Assembly: GCF_029714405.1 (NCBI RefSeq)
Contig: NZ_CP121650.1
Span: forward strand, 930,001 to 994,000
DNA length: 64,000 bases
Reading direction: 5' to 3'
From: Bradyrhizobium sp. CB82
Lineage (GTDB): Bacteria; Pseudomonadota; Alphaproteobacteria; Rhizobiales; Xanthobacteraceae
The notes beneath the pieces were generated by a model that saw nothing but the letters and a program-made list of their open reading frames with translations, searched no databases and had not been told where the DNA came from. Position 1 is the stretch's first letter; each line of letters begins with the position of its first letter. The position numbers and the translations under genes were made by a program. Below, one piece after another: positions 28,037-35,833 of the stretch.

Positions 28037-28205
28037 ATGGGCGACAGATTGATGGAGTATTTTCACGCCAGCAACGCTCCCATGGGGAGAGGTCTTTTGG
28101 CATCAGCGACGTCCGTCACGCCTGCGATACGGCGAGCGAGGGTGGCGACTATTGGGTCAAAAAGATGATGAAGGCCGGTTGGTCGTCAAGCGTGGCCATG
28201 CGGCG
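28037..28205 (+). pseudogene. Remnant paralogue of the nuclease at 29498 (N-terminal winged helix)
   Basis: Starts MGDRLMEYFH after GGAGGAG. After a frameshift it reads RSHGERSFGISDVRHACDTA, GGDYWVKKMMKAG, matching RSHGEKAFHISDVRHACEKN and GGDYWIKRMMEAG of the 29498 protein almost residue for residue. The nuclease part is missing. The upstream repeat plus leader is also homologous, so repeat and gene were duplicated together. Confidence 0.75.
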
Positions 28206-28497
28206 GGGCGCTTCTTAAGGCGGTTTTTGGGAGGAGAAAGTGGACGCGGTCTGGGCTTTCATTTTCGCTCGACGGGACCAGGTACAGGTTGGGAGGCGGA
28301 TGCAATGAAACAGTGGCTCATAGTTCTACGGGCAGCAGACGCAGCGGCTCGCTGGCAATTGTTGCGAGCTTGGTCATCGCGGAAGCACGCACGGGGATGA
28401 CCCCGATCTCACTATCGAGCAAGGCGTAGAGCCGCGCCGCTCGCGCAAAGAAGCATGTACGCTCATTTCTAGGTCCCAAGAGAGTGGCATTAGCAAA

Positions 28498-29061
28498 ATG
28501 AAAAGACCTCGCGCGTTGGCAGTGAACATATTTGAGCACGCTGAATGCTTTTACCAAACACTGGCTGTGTTACGCTCTGTTGAAGCTACGGTCCGCGCGG
28601 CGGGAAATCTCCATGCTGCTGTAACACTCGTCGAGCCTGTAATTTCTGTAGGAGCTTTTACGACAGAACTGTTTCTGAAATGCCTCATTTGTATTCAGGG
28701 CGACGATGCGCCTCCTCATCACGACCTGAAGAGGCTTTTCGAGTTGCTCAACGATGAAACGCAAGCTCGCATCCAGCGGATGTGGGAAGCGGAGGTTGTC
28801 GTGAAACGACGCGCCGACTGGGAGGGGTTAAAGAAGTTTGGGCTAGAAGTTCCGGATGATCTGCCTTCAGCTCTAGCTAAGGGAGCCAAGGCTTTCCAGC
28901 GGTACCGCTATAGCTACGAAGAAGGCAGTACCGACGGTCTGCACTACTACCTGGAAGACCTTTCGGCGTTGCTCGAGAGGATCGTACTCGAGATGAGACC
29001 GACGTTTGAGACGCATCGGCGACGGCCTATCCCGTTGCGTTTGGCCGAGCTTCCGGAGTGA
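28498..29061 (+). CDS. HEPN-like domain protein
   Basis: 187 residues, all helical. The region VGAFTTELFLKCLICIQGDD then PPHHDLKRLFELLNDETQAR is the pattern of HEPN/AbiV-like helices: an E-L-xLK helix, a loop, then an HDL..LF helix. No clear RX4-6H RNase motif is visible. The C-terminus (YRYSYEEGSTDGLHYYLEDL) closes the bundle. HEPN proteins are often RNA-cleaving toxins or defence effectors, or their inactive partners. The ATG at 28498 has only a weak ribosome site. It is followed by copy C of the repeat. Confidence 0.6.
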   Translation: MKRPRALAVNIFEHAECFYQTLAVLRSVEATVRAAGNLHAAVTLVEPVISVGAFTTELFLKCLICIQGDDAPPHHDLKRLFELLNDETQARIQRMWEAEVVVKRRADWEGLKKFGLEVPDDLPSALAKGAKAFQRYRYSYEEGSTDGLHYYLEDLSALLERIVLEMRPTFETHRRRPIPLRLAELPE

Positions 29062-29159
29062 CCCACCCCGTGGTGCAGCCAATCCTAAAACCCGCCTCTG
29101 ATTGTCTTGTTTTGTCCCCGCCGACAATCTGAGGCTCCAAATTTCAACACCTGCTGAAT

Positions 29160-29430
29160 TGCATATCTTTGCCAGGCGCAGTCTTGGCACGCTCATTCGT
29201 CAATGAACTTGCCACCCAACCCTCCTGGGCACCTGAAAATAAGGCAGCCAGGACGAAATCACCTTGGTGGAGGCGATGTTGAGGGCCAAAACTCCAAAGC
29301 GCGACGGATTTTCTCCCGTGGCGCAGCCCAATCGCGGACTGCGCAGAGGGCTGATGAATTTGGAGTTGGTACGAGTTGGCGGCGAAGACCTCGCTGCTCT
29401 GGCGACCGAAATTGGTGGAAATTTTGTTGC
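29160..29430 (+). repeat. Dispersed island repeat, copy C (near full length)
   Basis: Full arrangement: a lead-in (GCATATCTTTGCCAGGCGCA), a hairpin TCCTGG...CCAGGA enclosing CACCTGAAAATAAGGCAG, then ATCACCTTGGTGGAGGCG, TTGAGGGCCAAAACTCCA, TTTTCTCCCGTGGCGCAG. The second module follows: GGGCTGATGAATTTGGAG, GAGTTGGCGGCGAAGACC, GAAATTGGTGGAAATTTTG. It ends 67 bp before the ATG of the nuclease gene. Confidence 0.85.
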
Positions 29431-29497
29431 GGCCTTATCCTGCATGACAGGGTCTGGCCCGGTTCTCAGTCGATTTTGGGTTCAAGGGAGGAGCACA

Positions 29498-30196
29498 ATG
29501 GACGACCGAATGATGGAGTATTTCCACCGCCTGCAACGCTCGCATGGGGAAAAGGCTTTTCACATTAGCGATGTCCGACATGCTTGCGAGAAGAATAGTC
29601 AGGGTGGCGACTACTGGATCAAGAGGATGATGGAGGCCGGGTTGGTCGTTAAGCGCGGACGCGATCAATATGGGATCGCGAACGTCGGATCACTTGATCC
29701 GGAATGGCCGGACCGCAATCCGCCCATGGGGCAAATGCAAATACCCTCGGCAGGCGGCGAGCAGAAAATGAAAGCTCAGCCCAATAGACAGATCGTCGGC
29801 AATATCGGGATGTATTTTGCGGCATACCAGTTGTCGTTAAGAGGTTGGAATGTCATGCCCACGTCCAGGAACGCACGCGGGATCGACCTTCTGGCCTATG
29901 ATAGTGATGCGGACCAATATCTCGGCATTCAGATAAAGGCGCTTTCGGGCATCGGAGCGGTGCCGCTCGGCAAGTCATTGGATAATCTGTTGGGCGATTG
30001 GTGGATTGTCGTCAGCTCCGTCGCGACCACGCCGGAATGCTACGTTCTAGAGCCAGCCGAGGTCAGGACGCTTGCTGTGCGAGACAAAAATGGGGACCAG
30101 GCCTACTGGCTTCCAAGAAAACAGTACGCTACCGACGAATTTCGTGAAGCCTGGGATCGCATAGGCCGAGGCGACCTGGCCGCCAGACCGGAGTAG
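29498..30196 (+). CDS. Winged-helix / PD-(D/E)XK-like nuclease protein
   Basis: 232 residues from the ATG at 29498 after AAGGGAGGAG (the frame is open upstream through the repeat). Residues 1-60 are a winged helix (AFHISDVRHACEKN ... YWIKRMMEAGLVVKRG). Residues 90-170 look like a Holliday-resolvase/restriction fold: NRQIVGNIGMYFAAYQLSLR, GWNVMPTSRNARGIDLLAYD, then YLGIQIKAL, that is an E/N helix, GxD and QxK in place of ExK. It has the same two-domain plan as the protein at 27175. A truncated paralogue is at 28037. It is flanked by repeat copies C and D. Confidence 0.68.
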   Translation: MDDRMMEYFHRLQRSHGEKAFHISDVRHACEKNSQGGDYWIKRMMEAGLVVKRGRDQYGIANVGSLDPEWPDRNPPMGQMQIPSAGGEQKMKAQPNRQIVGNIGMYFAAYQLSLRGWNVMPTSRNARGIDLLAYDSDADQYLGIQIKALSGIGAVPLGKSLDNLLGDWWIVVSSVATTPECYVLEPAEVRTLAVRDKNGDQAYWLPRKQYATDEFREAWDRIGRGDLAARPE

Positions 30197-30229
30197 GTCG
30201 TCCTGCCTCTGTGGCAAAGGCGCTCCGGA

Positions 30230-30420
30230 GAATGCATACCTGTGCCAATCGAAGTCTTCACCCGCCAGTCCGAGCTTTTCTCAGCCATCCAACCTACCTG
30301 GCACCTGAAAATAAGGCAGCCAGGATGAAATCACCCTGGTGGAGCCGCTGTTTGAGAGGCAGCACAAACAATCGAGCCCAGCCCCCCGTGGCGCAGCTCC
30401 ATTGAGCACAGAGTTTGACC
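30230..30420 (+). repeat. Dispersed island repeat, copy D (first module)
   Basis: Begins 34 bp after the nuclease stop with GCATACCTGTGCCAATCG. It has the hairpin CCTGG...CCAGG around CACCTGAAAATAAGGCAG, then ATCACCCTGGTGGAGCCG and CCCGTGGCGCAGCTCCAT. The second module is absent. Confidence 0.8.
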
Positions 30421-30500
30421 GAAAGGGAGGAGCATTCCGCCGGGCGCCCTCCAAGGGCTGCCGGGCCCCACCTTACCGCTGCGGTGGCTTGTCCACCCCG

Positions 30501-30537
30501 CCCCGCCTTTTACCTCTCTGAGGTAACACCGGCGGGG
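30501..30537. promoter_or_regulatory. Nested hairpin in the leader of the DGQHR-like gene
   Basis: An outer stem CCCCGCC/GGCGGGG encloses an inner perfect stem TTACCTC-TCT-GAGGTAA. It lies about 140 bp upstream of the ATG at 30676. It could be an operator, an attenuator or a transcript processing site; no function is shown by sequence alone. Confidence 0.55.
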
Positions 30538-30675
30538 TAACCCGGCATGCGCGCGTCTCCATTAACTTTGTAGTTGCCAAGCGCCGGGCGTGGGCGCAAT
30601 TTGCGCGACACCGGATAGCGCCCTCGCTCGACAGTGAGCTTCGGGAACGATGCGCCGGCAACATTGGAGGTCTTT

Positions 30676-31692
30676 ATGACCGCTTCCCAAGCGGCGGACA
30701 CTGCGTCCGTCCTCGCATTACTCCCCACCATCGACCTGGAAACTACCAATAGCACTGGATGGCAGAGCTATATCGAGGCGATGAAGGTGTTCGCCAAGGA
30801 CAATGAGTCCTTCGCGGATGACTTCGTACACCCCGATGGCTGGACCGACGTCGACAAGGTCTGGGCTGTCAAGGCCTGGATCAAGAACGCGGCCAACCGC
30901 GATCCGTCCCTGGCCAACGTCAAATACCTCGCCCAGCAAATGGAGCTGGGCGACTTTCAGGAGACTGGCATCCCGCTGATCTTCGACGCCCATAAGAACG
31001 GCGTCGATCTACAGCACCGCATGCTCGCCCAGATTATCACCGGCCTCACGGTCACCCACTACGTTGTGAACTTGCGCAAGGACGTCCCGTCGATCTTCGC
31101 CTACTACGACCAGGGCAAGCCCAGGACGCACGCCGAGATCCTTAAGGTCGCCGGCTATGGCGAGATCTCTGGCAACCTGGCCAGCGCCATCAAGATGCAG
31201 ATGCACTATGAGGCGGATTGCTACAGCGCTACCAAGGCCAAGTCTTTAGGCAAGATCGCTCCGAAGATGGTGCTCGACTACATCATCGCCAATCCGCAGA
31301 TCCGCATTGCTGCGAACCTGATGGCAGGCGAGCACAGGGCGGCAAGGACGGTAATCGCCAAGCCTGACGTCGCGGTCGTCGTCTGTTTCGAGATCCTCAA
31401 GGCCCACGACGAATCCGTGGCGGATGAGTTCTTCGAAGAGGTTGGCAGCGAGCAGCGTGAGGCGGCGGCCAGGGCCGGCGAGCCTGTGGCCGTGCTGCAG
31501 GCCGAGCTGGAGGCTGATCTCAATAGCAGGGATCCGATGGCGCGCCACAATGTGCTCGCCCTCGTAATCAAGGCCTTCAACGCCTGGATAAAGCAGGAGC
31601 CGGTCAAGAAGCTTGCTCTTCGCGTCAACGAGCCGTTTCCGCGTGTATGGGGCAAGGTTGAGGTGATGGCTGCCGCCAAAGCGGCCGAGTAA
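30676..31692 (+). CDS. DGQHR-like conserved phage/plasmid protein
   Basis: 338 residues from the ATG at 30676, eight bases after GGAGG. The motif GIPLIFDAHKNGVDLQHRML, then ITGLTVTHYVVNLRKDVPSI and YYDQGKPRTHAEIL, matches the ParB/DGQHR-type pattern of a widespread mobile-element protein family (D-G-QHR, then F...D.GKPRT). Here the DGQHR is NGVDLQHR. The rest is alpha-helical with a C-terminal KAFNAWIKQ tail. The role in such families is unproven. It is first in a two-gene plus-strand set with the gene at 31774. Confidence 0.68.
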   Translation: MTASQAADTASVLALLPTIDLETTNSTGWQSYIEAMKVFAKDNESFADDFVHPDGWTDVDKVWAVKAWIKNAANRDPSLANVKYLAQQMELGDFQETGIPLIFDAHKNGVDLQHRMLAQIITGLTVTHYVVNLRKDVPSIFAYYDQGKPRTHAEILKVAGYGEISGNLASAIKMQMHYEADCYSATKAKSLGKIAPKMVLDYIIANPQIRIAANLMAGEHRAARTVIAKPDVAVVVCFEILKAHDESVADEFFEEVGSEQREAAARAGEPVAVLQAELEADLNSRDPMARHNVLALVIKAFNAWIKQEPVKKLALRVNEPFPRVWGKVEVMAAAKAAE

Positions 31693-31773
31693 CCGCCACG
31701 CTACCCAGACCACCGGAACGGGGAGGGAGGCGCGCGCCGCCTCCCTCCTTCCTGGCGCGCAGGATCACAACCA

Positions 31774-32478
31774 ATGAGCAAGAAGAGCAATAACCAAGTC
31801 AAGGGAAAGCGCAACATCACGGTCATTCGCAACGATGCCGAATGGAAGGCCGTGCAGGTCGCCGCAGCCCATCGCAACACCAACCCCACCGCGCTGGTCG
31901 ACGCCTATCTTCACGAGATCGTCGCCACCACCACGCCCAATCGCCCCAGGACGATCAAGCAGACCAACGGCCTGGCCAAGGCCACGTTGCGGCCCGAAGA
32001 GGTCGATCCCGACTTCAAGGGCACCGCTACGCAATTTGCCAGGCTGCACGGCTACATCCCGATCCACACCAAGACCGAGAAGGAGCTGCACGATGCGGCC
32101 CGTCGCGGCCAGGCGTTGATCCAGGCCTTGCGCGAGATCGTGCCGCTGCCCGCAGTCAATCCCGCCGACGTCCATGCCTGGATCCTGGAGGGCGAGAAGG
32201 AGGGCGGCAAGCGCGACCAACGGCTGTTGAAGAAGATCCGGGAAGTGCGCGAGCTGATCAGCAGCGGGCTGCCGAAGGCGCTCCATGAGGTCGAGGCCTG
32301 GCTCACCAACCTTCGGAAGGTTGAGGCCGGTGCCAACGCCGACGAGCTGGAGCAGAATGATCAGCAGGCAGCCGATCACCACGACGGCGATCTTGAGCAC
32401 TCTGTTGATCGGCCCCGGGATCGGGATGGCGTCGATCACCCAGGTCACCAGCCACAGCAGGATGCCGACGATCAATAG
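31774..32478 (+). CDS. Hypothetical protein, C-terminus overlapping an antisense membrane gene
   Basis: 234 residues. The first part (MSKKSNNQVKGKRNITVIRN, EWKAVQVAAAHRNTNPTALV) has a ribbon-helix-helix-like look. Residues 90-190 are a charged helical domain (EKELHDAARRGQALIQALRE). The last 45 residues (HDGDLEHSVDRPRDRDGVDH) are simply the reverse strand of the membrane-protein gene at 32300-32532, so the original end is probably lost in a deletion near 32310, where a palindrome AACCTTCGGAAGGTT sits. The N-terminal 180 residues are the credible protein. Confidence 0.55.
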   Translation: MSKKSNNQVKGKRNITVIRNDAEWKAVQVAAAHRNTNPTALVDAYLHEIVATTTPNRPRTIKQTNGLAKATLRPEEVDPDFKGTATQFARLHGYIPIHTKTEKELHDAARRGQALIQALREIVPLPAVNPADVHAWILEGEKEGGKRDQRLLKKIREVRELISSGLPKALHEVEAWLTNLRKVEAGANADELEQNDQQAADHHDGDLEHSVDRPRDRDGVDHPGHQPQQDADDQ

Positions 32479-32532
32479 GTAGATGATGAGGCTCACGAGC
32501 AAACGCAAGGATCGAAACTGCGCGTAGCCCAT
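32300..32532 (-). CDS. Small membrane protein (3' end uncertain)
   Basis: MGYAQFRSLRLLVSLIIYLL, VGILLWLVTWVIDAIPIPGP, then VLKIAVVVIGCLLIILLQLV: two hydrophobic helices joined by a short PIPGP loop, a common phage- and island-borne small membrane protein plan. The family usually stops soon after a GxNLPK-like end. Here the frame continues antisense through the neighbouring gene to 31765, which suggests loss of its own stop. The start is at 32532. Confidence 0.6.
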
Positions 32533-32599
32533 CGATGAAAGTCCGGTAAGCAGTCATTCGTTGGCGGTCACCTCACCGGCACCTATCTGCGTGCGTAGG

Positions 32600-32655
32600 T
32601 ATTTGGACCACCCCGAACGAGATCACCTTGGTGTAGTTGGGGGCTCAAGCTCAAG
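32600..32655 (+). repeat. Dispersed island repeat, copy G (short)
   Basis: Only the central words remain: CGAACGAGATCACCTTGGTG, TAGTTGGGGGCTCAAGCTCA. It is followed after 23 bp by the next gene. Confidence 0.6.
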
Positions 32656-32678
32656 TGGCGGAGGTAAAGGAGGAGTAC

Positions 32679-33016
32679 ATGCAAGTAGATGTCGCATACC
32701 TCGAAGCTCGTGCCGCACGTGCCACTAACAGGCCGCATGTTCGACGGTTCGCACCGATCATTCCGATTGTGGTTGAAGCCATCAAGGCCACACTCGGCCC
32801 TGAGAACGTCGAAAATCGCGATAAGAACCAGATCAAGATCGCAGGCCGCTGGGTCGGCAAATTCGAGCAAGGGCACCGAGCTGAGGATGGCTTCACGCAC
32901 TTGGCGATCATGGATGCTGGCGTGCCGGTGGGAGAAACAAGCGTGAGGCTGAGCTGTTCGCAGAGGCGGCCAAATGGATCAAGACTGCCATCGCGGAGAC
33001 GATGTTGGAGGGGTAA
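32679..33016 (+). pseudogene. Hypothetical protein with one frameshift
   Basis: MQVDVAYLEARAARATNRPH starts after AAAGGAGGAG and reads well to GVPVGE. At about 32936 the frame shifts, and the alternative frame continues NKREAELFAEAAKWIKTAIA and ends with a TAA at 33014-33016. The body (RFAPIIPIVVEAIKATLGPE, WVGKFEQGHR) is a small alpha/beta protein with no family recognised. One base restores a 112-residue protein. Confidence 0.6.
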
Positions 33017-33019
33017 GTA

Positions 33020-33487
33020 GTGTGCCGTATTGCTTTGGCGCTGGGGCTGCTCGTCACCCCGGCCGCTGCCGAGACTTACACCGCACGCGAGTGCGCCGTC
33101 GTGGAACATTATTTCCGCTAGTGCGCGAAGAGCCTTGATGAGAATGACGGCGAGTGCGTTCTTGCCGACGTGAGCTATAAATGGCTCCGGTGGGGCGACA
33201 ACAGCACGCTCGCAATCGAGCGGCGACATCATCTCCCCTTCTCGCTTGAGACGCCAGAACAGGGCACATTCGACGGCCTGTGCAAGAAGGTTTGCTATGA
33301 GGAGCTGACCGCGCAGCAGGCGCTGAAGAAGTTCTGCGGACTTCCCGCGCCAGTAAGCTGCGCTAAGATCGTGATCCAGGAAGCGGAGGGCGTTATGTTG
33401 CAGCTTTATTCGCGGGGGCAAATAAACGCCGCCGGCAGCCTGCGGCTGGCAGCGCCCGTAGCGAGGGCACTAAAGCCCCGGCATTAG
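33020..33487 (+). pseudogene. Secreted hypothetical protein with an in-frame amber stop
   Basis: From a GTG at 33020, four bases after the previous TAA, the frame gives a signal peptide (VCRIALALGLLVTPAAAETY) and ARECAVVEHYFR, then TAG at 33119. The same frame then continues CAKSLDENDGECVLADVSYK for another 120 residues with spaced cysteines. A single nonsense change therefore separates the signal from the mature domain. Function unknown. Confidence 0.6.
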
Positions 33488-33639
33488 GCGACCCGATCCA
33501 GCATGATATGAGATGTTCAAGCCGTAGGCCGGGACAGCTTTTAAATCTGACGGCCTCTGTGTAGGCGCAAATAGCCGTATGCGGAGACGCGCCTCGCTCG
33601 GCCGTACCCCGCCAGTCACGACAGCATGGCAGGCGCAAT

Positions 33640-33912
33640 TGCATACCTCTGCCAAGCCGAGACATGGCCCGCCAGCTCGCCTTTGCTTTTGCTATCCAAC
33701 CCTACATAACACCTGAAAATAAGGCGCCCAGGACGAGATCACCCTGGTGTAGGTGCTGTTGAGGGCTCAAACTCCAAGGCGGGGCGGATTTTCCCCTGTG
33801 GCGTAGCTCCATAGACCACCGCCCTTAGGGCTGATGAATTTGGTGGCTGATACGAGTTGGCGGCGAAAACCCGCTTGCTCTGGCGGCCGAAAATGGTGGA
33901 AATTTTTCGGCG
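33640..33912 (+). repeat. Dispersed island repeat, copy E (full length)
   Basis: GCATACCTCTGCCAAGCC, CACCTGAAAATAAGGCGC, ATCACCCTGGTGTAGGTG, TTGAGGGCTCAAACTCCA, TTTTCCCCTGTGGCGTAG, then the second module GGGCTGATGAATTTGG, GAGTTGGCGGCGAAAACC, GAAAATGGTGGAAATTTTTC. The outer hairpin arms seen in copies C and D are lost. It precedes the ApeA-like gene by about 250 bp. Confidence 0.85.
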
Positions 33913-34163
33913 ATGCTTTGCTGGGAGCTTGCGACTCAGCTCCACATGCTTGGGGCGCGCCTCCGTGTCCACAACGGGGCAGTTATTCATGCGGAAAGCT
34001 CAACCGCAACGACCTGTAGCTTGCCTTGTCATGGAGTCGAGCTGAGCAACGGTCTTACCGATTTCAGCCCGCGAATGGCAGGAAACCGGGAGAAGGACTT
34101 AAGACACCGTGTTCCGCGCCTCCACCTATGGGACGCGAGAAATCAGTCGCGGAGATGAATCGG

Positions 34164-35501
34164 ATGGGCATAACGCCACTGCACCCCAATGCCGCGACGG
34201 CGTTGGACGAGATTGCGAGTTCAATCAAGTTGGATTCCCCTGCCAAGAGTCCGCCAAACGCTACCCCAGATTGGGGTGAGCGCTTCGTATCTTTCGCCGC
34301 AACTTCGCGCCACATCATTGGTGCCCCCCGGCTCACGGTTACTAACGGCCTGGGCTTTGTTGAAGGGATATTCACTTTTCGCGGAACCGAACCGGCGAGC
34401 TTTACGGGTGAAAACCTCGCTAGTTTACTCAAGCTGATCGATCGGGTCCTTGGAACAAAAGTGTTGGCGACGTGCCTCAGTGAAAAATACGTTCAGAAAG
34501 TCGCCCTGGACTGGTGCTTGGAAGAGCCTTCGGCCAAGCAACCGTTTTCCAATTTCCTTATGAGCCATGCCGAGAAGGACGTTTCTATCTGCGACATTTT
34601 GATTCCAATTGCGGAAATGGAAACGGAGCAGGAGTTTGAGTTTGGCCCGACAAAGATCGTGACAATGTCGAAATCGTTCTTTGATCGCGCAGAGACCCGC
34701 CACTTTTCAGAGCAGCCAGAGCGCACGATCGAAATTACTGAGCATTTCAGAAAGCTGCGAAAACAGTTCCAAGGCGGGGCGGCGGTCGCTCTTACGATCG
34801 AAGGTGAGAAGATTTATGCGCAGCAGAAAGCATATTCGATTGCCAATGATGTGATCGGGCTTCTTCGATTTTTTCACTACGCTGCATTTAGTTGGAGGCA
34901 TTTCTGCCCATGTGCTCCCGCTGGCGCGGAGTATCTCCCGCTCAGAAAGTCCTTTAGCGTTGAAGGGCCAGGTCAGTTCGATTTCACGTCTGGCTACATC
35001 TACGATGCCATGCCGTGGCGTATTTCGACGACTGAACTTCGAATGATGAAAAACGAACTTCTCGACACCGTCGCAGGGTTGGTCCCAAACGAAGGCATAT
35101 CAAACTTCGCCCTAGCAGTGCGGAGCAGCATTCTCACCTATAGCAAAGGCATGACTTCTCCAGACATGAGCGACCGATTAGTGTATTCGCTGTCGGCGCT
35201 CGAGAGTCTGCTATTGAAAGATACTAACGAGGGCATCTCACAAAATCTTAGTGAGCGAATTGCGTTCTTAACCGTTCCGAGCGTAGAAGATCGGCTGCGT
35301 GTCGTGGCAAGCTGCAAGGCAGTATATGGCGCGAGGTCCGATTATGTTCATCATCGACGCAGGTCTCCTGTCTCCGACGAGAACCTTGAACTCTTCTTCC
35401 TAATGGCCCATCGCGCTTTGAAAAGCGCTCTCGCGAATGTCGGCAAATTCAAAACTCGGGTGGAGTTTATTGAGGGGATTGACCGTATGAAGTTCTCCTA
35501 A
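34164..35501 (+). CDS. ApeA-like protein with C-terminal HEPN domain
   Basis: 445 residues from the ATG at 34164, nine bases after GCGGAG (the frame is open from 34026; ATGs at 34128 and 34155 are less well placed). An N-terminal beta-rich region (RFVSFAATSRHIIGAPRLTV ... GIFTFRGTEPASFTGE) is followed by a helical domain. The C-terminal HEPN fold reads RLVYSLSALESLLLKD, ISQNLSERIAFLTV, then YGARSDYVHHR, an RX4H motif (R-S-D-Y-V-H). This layout resembles ApeA, a HEPN anti-phage RNase effector, and related large HEPN proteins. Flanked by repeat copies E and F. Function inferred. Confidence 0.7.
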   Translation: MGITPLHPNAATALDEIASSIKLDSPAKSPPNATPDWGERFVSFAATSRHIIGAPRLTVTNGLGFVEGIFTFRGTEPASFTGENLASLLKLIDRVLGTKVLATCLSEKYVQKVALDWCLEEPSAKQPFSNFLMSHAEKDVSICDILIPIAEMETEQEFEFGPTKIVTMSKSFFDRAETRHFSEQPERTIEITEHFRKLRKQFQGGAAVALTIEGEKIYAQQKAYSIANDVIGLLRFFHYAAFSWRHFCPCAPAGAEYLPLRKSFSVEGPGQFDFTSGYIYDAMPWRISTTELRMMKNELLDTVAGLVPNEGISNFALAVRSSILTYSKGMTSPDMSDRLVYSLSALESLLLKDTNEGISQNLSERIAFLTVPSVEDRLRVVASCKAVYGARSDYVHHRRRSPVSDENLELFFLMAHRALKSALANVGKFKTRVEFIEGIDRMKFS

Positions 35502-35502
35502 G

Positions 35503-35765
35503 GCATGACCGTTCGCCAGCTCGCGATTTCCATTCCCATTCAGCCCTACGGGACATCTGAAAATAATGCGCCACGGACGAGTTCACCTTGGTGTAGGCGC
35601 TGTTGAGGGCTCAAACTCCAGAGCGGGGACCGATTTTCTCCCGTGGCGCAACTCAATGGACTGATGCCCGGGGCTGATGAATTTGGGACTTGGATAGGAA
35701 TTGGCGCCGAAAATCCGCTTGCTCTGGTGGTCGAAATTGGCGGGTCTTTGGAGACGAATTTTAAC
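35503..35765 (+). repeat. Dispersed island repeat, copy F (full length)
   Basis: Begins two bases after the ApeA-like stop: GGCATGACCGTTCGCCAG, CATCTGAAAATAATGCGC, GTTCACCTTGGTGTAGGC, TTGAGGGCTCAAACTCCA, TTTTCTCCCGTGGCGCAA, then GGGCTGATGAATTTGGGA, GCCGAAAATCCGCTTGCTCT, CGAAATTGGCGGGT. The next feature is an IS630 at 35823, which may have displaced the gene that followed. Confidence 0.85.
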
Positions 35766-35833
35766 ATGCCTCGCGTGGGGCGCATCCCCCGGGGGTTCAG
35801 TACGATCTCCGCTAGGAGGCACCTAGTAGTCTA

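Noticed and set aside
28305..28400. Short plus-strand frame starting MKQWLIVLRAADAAARW
   Set aside because: It faintly recalls the start of HD-domain phosphohydrolases, but the similarity ends after about 17 residues; too little to annotate.
31765..32532. A 255-residue minus-strand protein
   Set aside because: Only the first 70 or so residues (two membrane helices) look real; the rest is antisense to the 31774 gene.
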